Source of the DNA: Rubripirellula reticaptiva
Lineage (GTDB): Bacteria; Planctomycetota; Planctomycetia; Pirellulales; Pirellulaceae
Length of the DNA: 64,000 nt
Direction: 5' to 3'
NCBI RefSeq assembly: GCF_007860175.1
Contig: NZ_SJPX01000005.1
Location: 1 to 64,000 of the forward strand
Every line of letters begins with the position of its first letter. Positions within the stretch are counted from its first letter, which is position 1. The notes under the pieces were generated by a model. It was not told the origin of the DNA. It did not search any database and saw nothing but the letters and a program-made list of their open reading frames with translations. The position numbers and the translations under genes were made by a program. Positions 36,690 to 43,337 of this stretch are shown piece by piece.

Positions 36690-37082
36690 TCAAGACTCCG
36701 ATTCAATGGATTGTTTTGCCAGTTCAACTTCAAACAAAGCACGAAGCTCGTCCGCCGTCATACCGCCCGCGATCGCATCGGCCAACGCACGGCGAACCGC
36801 ATCGACGACTAGCGTATTGCGAGCCTTGGTGCAGCGATTGATCGCGTCGCGGCGGACCACCATGCCTCGGCCCCGCAGTGTCTCAAGCACGAGATCGTTT
36901 TGCAGTTCGGTATAAGCCCGCGCGATCGTGTTCGGATTGATCGCCAATTCATGGGCGAGCTGCCGCACGCTGGGCACCATCTGGCCGCCAACCAATACGC
37001 CATCGGCAACACCCAATTTGACCTGCCGAACAATTTGTTCGTAGATCGGCGTGTCGCCAGACGGGTCAATGGAAAAGAACAT
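36690..37082 (-). CDS. GntR-family (YtrA type) transcription regulator
   Basis: A 130-residue regulator with the short YtrA layout: PIYEQIVRQVKLGVADG, then a winged-helix reader MVPSVRQLAHELAINPNT with recognition helix TIARAYTELQNDLVL and wing LRGRGMVV, and a short helical C-terminus (about 85-130) instead of a ligand-binding domain. YtrA regulators typically repress adjacent ABC transporter genes and respond to cell-envelope stress; that is family knowledge, not shown here. It is first in the GntR-ATPase-permease operon and a palindrome lies 27 bases upstream of its start. Confidence 0.93.
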   Translation of the reverse strand: MFFSIDPSGDTPIYEQIVRQVKLGVADGVLVGGQMVPSVRQLAHELAINPNTIARAYTELQNDLVLETLRGRGMVVRRDAINRCTKARNTLVVDAVRRALADAIAGGMTADELRALFEVELAKQSIESES

Positions 37083-37108
37083 TCGTCACCCCTAAACGTG
37101 GACGTCAT

Positions 37109-37130
37109 GTGTACTGCCGTGATGGTACAC
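37109..37130 (-). promoter_or_regulatory. Candidate GntR (YtrA) operator
   Basis: GTGTAC (37109-37114) and GTACAC (37125-37130) form a perfect inverted repeat with a 10-base spacer, 27 bases upstream of the GntR start. The GTGTA-n-TACAC form fits YtrA-type operators and would allow autoregulation of the transporter operon. Confidence 0.65.
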
Positions 37131-37217
37131 CGAGTCGCTGGCGAATGTCAAGCAAATTTCGCAAGGAACGTTCTTGGGGCGTTTCGCCACTTAGAAACGA
37201 CGCATCCATCACTGGTG

Positions 37218-37269
37218 TAGTGGACGAGGCAACGAGTCCTGCAGCACGGGACCGTTGCCTCGTCCACTA
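37218..37269. repeat. 17-bp perfect inverted repeat (strong hairpin)
   Basis: TAGTGGACGAGGCAACG (37218-37234) is the exact reverse complement of 37253-37269; the 18-base loop can add a 4-bp inner stem (37236-37239 with 37249-37252). It lies between the CocE gene's stop and the GntR operator. No T-run follows on either strand, so it could be a REP/MITE-like element, an mRNA-end hairpin, or a terminator for the CocE unit. Confidence 0.7.
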
Positions 37270-37319
37270 ACATTTGCGCCACTTATAGCTAAGCCGGATG
37301 CTCTCTTACGGCCCTCGGC

Positions 37320-39182
37320 TCACTTAGCGGGCGACAACGCATCGCGAAGCTGTGACTCGCCGCCGACGATCGGCAGCGTGATCGAGGTTGCGTCGAGATC
37401 GACGGTCAGTTTCGTACCTGGCGTTGGATGCAGTGTGAAATCGCGATCGCTGGAAAAGATCATCAATCCGATCTGCTGACCCTTCGCGATGATTTGGTCA
37501 TCGGGTTGAAGATCAAAACTGAGCTCATAGAACTGTCCTGGAACGAGGGGCTCACCCTCGGTGAGTGATCGGTGGTTCTGCGGATCGGCCCAACCACGTG
37601 TGATGATGTTGTCAGTGATCCGCGTTTTCTTTCCCTCTGTCCACGGCAGCGACACCAGCCAAACGGACAGGTTGGCTGCCGGTTTGCTGCTGGCCACTTT
37701 GACGGAGATGCGAGACGCCCCCGAGACATGAACGGGTTCCGTCAGCGGATCCGACACGTAGATCAAACGGTGTTCGGTCCACGGTGCACGAGCCAGTGCG
37801 TCGCCGTCGAACGAGAAGTTGTCCACCAGCGTCTCGGTTCCCTGCTTGGCGCTCGGCGACATCGACAAGCTTCCCTGCTCGGGCGCGCCTGCTTGCAGGT
37901 ATAGGGTAACGGGCGAAGCGGCTGGGTTCGGAAAATCTTCATACGGCGTCGGTTTGTCTTGGTCATCCTGTTCACGGACGATCCAAGCACGCGGGTCTTT
38001 TTCGACATCGTTTTCGATGCCGTGCAGATAACGCGTGAACCAGCGATTCATCATCTTCATCGGCGGCGGTCCGCCGTGGCCGCCTTGATGAAAGAACGCT
38101 TGGCAGGGGACACCCTTTGCCTTGAGTGCTTCGTAAATGCGAACGCTGTGCTCGGGAACCACGTTCCAGTCGTTGAACGCATGCGCCATCAGAACTGCGG
38201 CTTTCAAGGGTTGCAGATCGTTCAAGTAATCGCGACCGGCCCAGAAATCGTTGTAGTCACCGGTCACGCGATCCATCCCGTCCGCCATCTCTTTGTCACG
38301 GACCTCGCAATCACAATACTCACGCCGAGCCTCATTGCCGCTGTGGATAAAGTCGTACAGATAGTCGATGTCTTCGCCCAAGAATCCGAACGGGTGCCGC
38401 ACCAAGCCGTTGGATCGATAGTAGTGGTAGTAAGACGTGTTGGGAGCAACTGGAATGATCGCTTCTAAGCCCTCGACACCTGTGGTTGCGGCAGCAAGCG
38501 GAATCGTTCCGTTGTAAGAAGTCCCCGTCATGCCCACCTTGCCGGTACACCAATCGGCCACGACTGGCTCGTCACCGTCCGGCGTCGTGAAACCTTTCCC
38601 GCGACCATACAACCAATCAACAACCGCCTTGGGTGCGAGCGATTCGTTGTCGCCACCGATCGTTGGGCAGCCCTGCGACAATCCGGTTCCCGGCGACGAA
38701 GAATGCACCACGATGTATCCGCGAGAAACCCATTCTTTGACGTGCGATTTTGAAATGATCGGGCGAGTTCCTTTCAGCTCAACGGCCGGAAAGTGCTCCC
38801 GTTCTGGCGGTTCGGCACCTACTTCTTGTCGAGGATTCCAAAAGTACTGCTGGCCTTTGTCGCCGGTCCCTGCAAAGTAGGGACTCGATACATAGACGAC
38901 CGGCAGCTTCAGTCCTTCGCTTTCGGTTTGCCGAGGACGCGTGACGCTGACGTGCATGCGATCGTTCTTTTCGTCGCCGTCCGAATCAAATTCCGTTTCG
39001 ACCCACAAGTCATGTCGAATCCAATAGTCGGAATCTTCGAATGCTTTCACAACTTGCGCTTCACCGTCTTTAAAGACGGGAACGGCAGGCTCGTCTCCGC
39101 TGGCGGTCACAGCACCGAAAAATGAACCGATAGCAAGGCACACGACACGGTGGTTTGAACGGTCGAAAAGAAAACGAAGCAT
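37320..39182 (-). CDS. Secreted CocE/PepX-like (X-Pro dipeptidyl-peptidase S15 family) hydrolase
   Basis: A 620-residue exported serine hydrolase. ATG 39182 (after a GAGAG site) starts a leader (MLRFLFDRSNHRVVCLAIGS...) ahead of the mature protein; an upstream in-frame start at 39266 lies inside the sulfatase gene. The alpha/beta hydrolase part has the RGYIVVHSSSPGTGLSQGC motif, the nucleophile elbow GMTGTSYNGTIP and a likely catalytic His in FFHQGGHGGPP; the C-terminal beta-sandwich (ARAPWTEHRLIYVSDPLTEPV onwards) is the usual jelly-roll partner. Family members are dipeptidyl-peptidases or esterases. It lies 40 bp after the VHL-domain sulfatase and is probably cotranscribed with it. Confidence 0.88.
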   Translation of the reverse strand: MLRFLFDRSNHRVVCLAIGSFFGAVTASGDEPAVPVFKDGEAQVVKAFEDSDYWIRHDLWVETEFDSDGDEKNDRMHVSVTRPRQTESEGLKLPVVYVSSPYFAGTGDKGQQYFWNPRQEVGAEPPEREHFPAVELKGTRPIISKSHVKEWVSRGYIVVHSSSPGTGLSQGCPTIGGDNESLAPKAVVDWLYGRGKGFTTPDGDEPVVADWCTGKVGMTGTSYNGTIPLAAATTGVEGLEAIIPVAPNTSYYHYYRSNGLVRHPFGFLGEDIDYLYDFIHSGNEARREYCDCEVRDKEMADGMDRVTGDYNDFWAGRDYLNDLQPLKAAVLMAHAFNDWNVVPEHSVRIYEALKAKGVPCQAFFHQGGHGGPPPMKMMNRWFTRYLHGIENDVEKDPRAWIVREQDDQDKPTPYEDFPNPAASPVTLYLQAGAPEQGSLSMSPSAKQGTETLVDNFSFDGDALARAPWTEHRLIYVSDPLTEPVHVSGASRISVKVASSKPAANLSVWLVSLPWTEGKKTRITDNIITRGWADPQNHRSLTEGEPLVPGQFYELSFDLQPDDQIIAKGQQIGLMIFSSDRDFTLHPTPGTKLTVDLDATSITLPIVGGESQLRDALSPAK

Positions 39183-39222
39183 GTTGAATCTCTCGCAATG
39201 AACAACGAACGGAAAATCAAAT

Positions 39223-40938
39223 CTACTTGGCCGGCACGATCGCGTGGGCGGTTCGGTCGCCAACAACGAAGTGTCCGAGCGGTTTTTCGTCAGCGTTGGT
39301 GATCATCCAAACCGCACCCGGACGCGTCTTGTACGGTTTCCGCCAACCGGCTTCCAAGGTCCCGTACGGCTTTGGATTGCCTTCCCGATCCATCCAATAG
39401 ACCTTGACCGGCTGACCATGTTTGTTGGTGAACACCAAATCGAAGGGGTCGCCGTCTGGATTCGATGCGGGTGCCGCTGAATCTGCCGCCGCATGCCACA
39501 TCAATTCGGGCAGTGTTTCGACGCTTGCTGCCACGTACTTCGCGTAATCTTTGGGTGCACGCGACCGCAGTGCCGCGATCGTATCAGCATGCTCGGGATT
39601 AATTGCCAAATTCGTCCATTCATACGGATCGTTTTCAATGTCATACAGTTCGTTTTCGCCGGTGTCGTACTCGATGTAACGCCACCGATCATCGCTAAGC
39701 CCATAGTTGCCCGGTTTATTCAAATGGGTGATCGACACATGCGGCCAATCGCTATCCGGTTGCCGTAGCAGCGGCAGCAAACTGGGGCCATCGTTGGTTG
39801 ACTTGTCAGGCAAGCCAGCGAGCTGAGTCAGAGTCGGAAATAGACTCAGCAGGTTCACCGGCTGGTCGCAATGCGTTCCTGGCTGCGCGCCCATCGGCAA
39901 ACCGGGTACGCCGGGTGGGACGCGGACGATCAACGGAACTCGCGTGCAAACTCGCCATGCGGTGTACTTCTGCCAGTGTTGCTTCTCGCCCAAATGCCAC
40001 CCATGGTCGCTCCATAACACCACCATCGTGTTATCGCGATTCGGGCCATTGTCGAGAGCGTTGATGACTCTTCCAACCATTGCGTCGGCAAAGGCGATCG
40101 AGGCGAGGTAACCTTGGATGCCATTCTTCCACTGGCCATGCTCACGAATGTGCGGGAAGTATCGATTCGGGCCTCTGCTTTTGCCGGCCGCAGGCAGGTC
40201 GTCGAGGTCGTCCGCCTTGTAGCCCGGCGGTAGCTGTATCTCGTCGAGCGGAAACAGATCAAAGTACTTCTGCGGCACGAACCATGGTTCATGCGGCCGA
40301 TAGATTCCGCACGCCAAAAAGAACGGCTTGTCATGCTGCTTGCCAAGGTGTTCGCCGATCCATTTCGACACCAACCAGTCGCCACCGAATTCTTCATCGG
40401 TCGCGTCGAGCGCCGCCCAGTCGGTTTCGTTGTATTGCCACGGCCCGCCGACTGGAAGATTGACGGGACGGTTCTTGGGGTACATCGTGCGAGGAAACGG
40501 GTCTTCGGTTTCCTTCGGCGGGTAATACTGATCCCACGATGCGGCATCGATGAAGTAGTGCAGAATCTTTCCAGAACCCGCTGACCAATATCCGTGCCTC
40601 GAAAAGTACTTCGGCATCAGCTCGGCATCCGGCATCAGCTCACGCATCTTTTGACGGTTGTCGTAGAGCCCCGATTTGTGCGGCGAGATCCCGGTCATGA
40701 TCGCGCTGCGAGACGGATTGCAGGCCGGCGCCGCGCAGTGCGCGTTGGTGAACAACATGCCGCTGTCCGCCAGTTGGTCAATGTTGGGGGTCTTTGCCTG
40801 CGGGTGACCGCCCAGACATCCAACCCAATCATTCAAGTCGTCAACGGAGATGAACAGAATGTTGGGCTTGTCTGCCGCACAGGTCGTCGTCAGCCCCAGC
40901 ACGATGGCGGCGACTGCGGTTGCGAAAATTTTTCTCAA
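39223..40938 (-). CDS. Sulfatase with C-terminal VHL-beta-like domain
   Basis: A 571-residue secreted sulfatase of the iduronate-2-sulfatase-like type. The start is TTG 40938, supported by AGGAAG 5 bases upstream and a signal peptide (MRKIFATAVAAIVLGLTTTC). Sites: NILFISVDDLNDW, formylglycine site CNPSRSAIMTG at Cys73, GSGKILHYF and WSDHGWHLGEKQ. Residues 499-571 match the beta domain of von Hippel-Lindau protein: VFTNKHGQPVKVYWMDREG, PKPYGTLEAG, GAVWMITNADEKPLGHF. The aromatic residues equivalent to human Trp88, Tyr98 and Trp117 are present, while the His115 position holds Ala. What the domain binds in bacteria is unknown. Transcribed ahead of the CocE-like gene. Confidence 0.88.
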   Translation of the reverse strand: MRKIFATAVAAIVLGLTTTCAADKPNILFISVDDLNDWVGCLGGHPQAKTPNIDQLADSGMLFTNAHCAAPACNPSRSAIMTGISPHKSGLYDNRQKMRELMPDAELMPKYFSRHGYWSAGSGKILHYFIDAASWDQYYPPKETEDPFPRTMYPKNRPVNLPVGGPWQYNETDWAALDATDEEFGGDWLVSKWIGEHLGKQHDKPFFLACGIYRPHEPWFVPQKYFDLFPLDEIQLPPGYKADDLDDLPAAGKSRGPNRYFPHIREHGQWKNGIQGYLASIAFADAMVGRVINALDNGPNRDNTMVVLWSDHGWHLGEKQHWQKYTAWRVCTRVPLIVRVPPGVPGLPMGAQPGTHCDQPVNLLSLFPTLTQLAGLPDKSTNDGPSLLPLLRQPDSDWPHVSITHLNKPGNYGLSDDRWRYIEYDTGENELYDIENDPYEWTNLAINPEHADTIAALRSRAPKDYAKYVAASVETLPELMWHAAADSAAPASNPDGDPFDLVFTNKHGQPVKVYWMDREGNPKPYGTLEAGWRKPYKTRPGAVWMITNADEKPLGHFVVGDRTAHAIVPAK

Positions 40939-41157
40939 TTGGTCTTCCTGTGTCAGAGAAGATCCTGTTTTACTTCGCCGGCGCAGATCGATGTAACCAC
41001 TTCAGCAATACCGCATGGGTATGGCGGCGAAAACGCCCGAATCGCGACATTGTTCGGGCGGCTAGCCAATCGTTTTCTTTACGACTTCTTTACGACGCGT
41101 GTCGTATCAATGATTGTCCGGTCCCGGCGTTTACGCCGTTGGTGTACCGGTACAGAC

Positions 41158-41206
41158 ACAAAAAAAGCCCGGCAGGGTACGACCTTGGTCGTCCCAGCCG
41201 GGCTTT
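41158..41206 (-). terminator. Terminator of the Gld-like ABC operon
   Basis: AAAGCCCGGC (41164-41173) pairs with GCCGGGCTTT (41197-41206), with GGTACGACC/GGTCGTCC extending the stem inward. On the minus strand the stem is followed by a run of seven T. It ends the DUF4340 gene's transcript before the TTG-started sulfatase gene. Confidence 0.88.
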
Positions 41207-41225
41207 GCGTTTGTTGGGGCCGCGG

Positions 41226-43220
41226 TTAATTCCCTGGAAAACCTGGGATGTTGAACTGCGGGCCACCTTGGCCGGGTGCTTCGGCTGCGGCGGCGTCACT
41301 TGCGGATTCGAACAAGTCGTCACGCTTGATCGTCAACTTCGAATACGTGTCCTCGGGGATGACGTAGTACCAATCGGCGAATCGCTCGTTGAGTTCTCGC
41401 ACTTTGCGTTCAGCGATTTCGATCTGATCCTTCCGAGCGTCCAACATTCGTTGGTTCTCTTTCGTGATCTTCTCTTGCTCGGCTTCCAAACGTTCTTGGA
41501 GTTCCTCGTCCGTCAGTTTTTCATTAGCAGGAGTTTCCTCAGCAGCCATTTCAGCAGCAGACTCAGCGTCGGCTGGTTTTGCCTCAGCATCAGCATCAGC
41601 CTTGGTCTCGGTTTCCGGTAATGAATCAGCCTTTGCTTCATCATCGCCGTCATCTTGCGCCTCGCCCTTTCCGGTCGCCTCGCCCTGCCCTTCCGTTTCG
41701 GTTTCGCCGGACTCTTCGGCGGCTTCTTCAGCCGATTCAGTTTCTGGGTTCTCAGACTTCGCTTCTTCCTTTACCGACTCTTCGGCTGCCGATTCCTCGG
41801 ATTCCTCGGACACTGGTTCCTCGGTTTCCATTTCTTCGGTCGCAGGCTTGTCGGCTTCCTCTTTCATCTTCGATTCGTCCGCGGGATCATCGGCTGGCTC
41901 GGCGTTGTTCTCTTTCACTTCACCAACCGGAGCAGTTTCAGTGTCAGCCTCTGGCGCGACCTCCTTGGGTGGATTCAGAATCATTTCGAGATCTTCCAAT
42001 GTTTGCGGGATCTCACGCAGCTCTGGCGCGGGGAACTTCGAATCGTCCACCATCGTCGTCACGAAAAGATACCGGTTCACGCCACCATCAGATTTTTCCG
42101 CACCTTCATCCGCCGCATCTCCGCTGTCACTTACGCCCGCGATGTTGCCAAACCGGATTAGATACTTGACGCCATCTTTCAACGAAACCGCTAGCTCGCC
42201 GTTGGCCGACAAGATTTCCGCTTCGCCGTCTGGTCCAACATCGATCGGGTAGAAACCACGCTGAGCCAGGGATTCAATCGCAGCTTGATCGGACAGCAAA
42301 TCCTTGCTCGCCTTCAGCGTCGCACTGACGCCTTCAGGTTTACGGAAAACGTTGACGATCTTCAGGTCGTCCAGAGCATTCTTCAGCTCGTTCAGCTTCG
42401 TCTTGTTCAGCGACTGACCTTCGGGAGCCTCAACGTTCTTGGGTTCAACGCGAGGATCACGCGGATCAAACTCCAGCAAATTGGTCAGACTGTACTGAGC
42501 TCCCTCCACTGCAATCTCGGCGGTGTACTTACGGCTCAGCGAAATGCCGCCCTGCCCCAACGTCGCTGTGTAGTCCTTCATTTCCAGGCTGTCGATGTCG
42601 ATGCTGCTCAGCTGCAGCAAGTCATCTTCGATCCAGTCGCGAAAATTCGTCGTCAGCGGTGACTCATCAAATTTGACGACGTAAACCGGATCCTGATTTG
42701 GGATTCGGACGAAGCGTTTGGTCGGATCATCCTTTAACGAATCGCCGATGATCAAAGACGCCAAAGTTTCTTGAGCTTCGTTCTTGAACGTCACCAATCG
42801 ACCGACGCCTTCGTCACCCACTTCAAGATCTTCCAGAGCCGGTTCGGCGACTCCGAGATCATTGTGGTCTTCGGCGTTCGACGTTTGGATGTCCAGAATC
42901 TTGACCCCAACGAGTGCGTTGGCAGCATCCTTCATTTGTTCGAGAGCGTCGGCGGGATAGCCTTCGCGAGACGGAATCGTCCATTGGCCGGACACCTTGT
43001 CCTTGCGGACCTCGAACGTATCGAGCGTGCCTTGCGCTTCGTCAAAGGTCACGATCTTCATGCTGGCGGCAGCCAGCGGATCGGTGAATTTTTCGAACAA
43101 CATTTGGCCGGCACCGTTGTCGGTTTGCACGACCTCGCGGGGCCAGGAGACAAACGTGGCGACGGCGGCCGTCGCCACAGCAGCGACCCAAAAGAGTCCG
43201 GTTTTTTTGCCTTCGTTCAT
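41226..43220 (-). CDS. DUF4340 protein with long Glu/Ala-rich acidic region
   Basis: A 664-residue protein with one N-terminal membrane anchor (about 8-25: GLFWVAAVATAAVATFVSW) and a DUF4340 domain (GQWTIPSREGYPADALEQMKDAANALVG, DPVYVVKFDESPLTTNFRDWI, FYPIDVGPDGEAEILSANGEL). Residues about 425-580 are an extreme Glu/Ala/Ser/Asp tract, likely disordered, followed by a charged helix (QERLEAEQEKITKENQRML). DUF4340 proteins usually accompany GldG/ABC_aux permeases in envelope or motility-related ABC systems. It is the last gene of the ATPase-permease-DUF4340 operon, 111 bp after the permease, and is followed by a terminator. Confidence 0.8.
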   Translation of the reverse strand: MNEGKKTGLFWVAAVATAAVATFVSWPREVVQTDNGAGQMLFEKFTDPLAAASMKIVTFDEAQGTLDTFEVRKDKVSGQWTIPSREGYPADALEQMKDAANALVGVKILDIQTSNAEDHNDLGVAEPALEDLEVGDEGVGRLVTFKNEAQETLASLIIGDSLKDDPTKRFVRIPNQDPVYVVKFDESPLTTNFRDWIEDDLLQLSSIDIDSLEMKDYTATLGQGGISLSRKYTAEIAVEGAQYSLTNLLEFDPRDPRVEPKNVEAPEGQSLNKTKLNELKNALDDLKIVNVFRKPEGVSATLKASKDLLSDQAAIESLAQRGFYPIDVGPDGEAEILSANGELAVSLKDGVKYLIRFGNIAGVSDSGDAADEGAEKSDGGVNRYLFVTTMVDDSKFPAPELREIPQTLEDLEMILNPPKEVAPEADTETAPVGEVKENNAEPADDPADESKMKEEADKPATEEMETEEPVSEESEESAAEESVKEEAKSENPETESAEEAAEESGETETEGQGEATGKGEAQDDGDDEAKADSLPETETKADADAEAKPADAESAAEMAAEETPANEKLTDEELQERLEAEQEKITKENQRMLDARKDQIEIAERKVRELNERFADWYYVIPEDTYSKLTIKRDDLFESASDAAAAEAPGQGGPQFNIPGFPGN

Positions 43221-43222
43221 AG

Positions 43223-43337
43223 AAATAGGTTTTAGGTATTGGGTTTTTAGGTGTTAGGTAAAGCAAAGAAATAGCGTCAAGTGCGAGGGTGGGTTCCAGT
43301 TTCCTAAAACCCGATCCCTAACAGCTAATACCTATTT
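43223..43337. repeat. TAGG-rich imperfect inverted/direct repeats
   Basis: The 111-bp gap between the permease-GldG stop and the DUF4340 start contains AAATAGGT (43223-43230) and its complement ACCTATTT (43330-43337), plus GGGTTTTTAGG, GTTAGG and their complements CCTAAAACCC and CCCTAAC. TTAGG-type strings also occur before the kinase-Hsp70 start near 32290. Function unknown. Confidence 0.5.
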
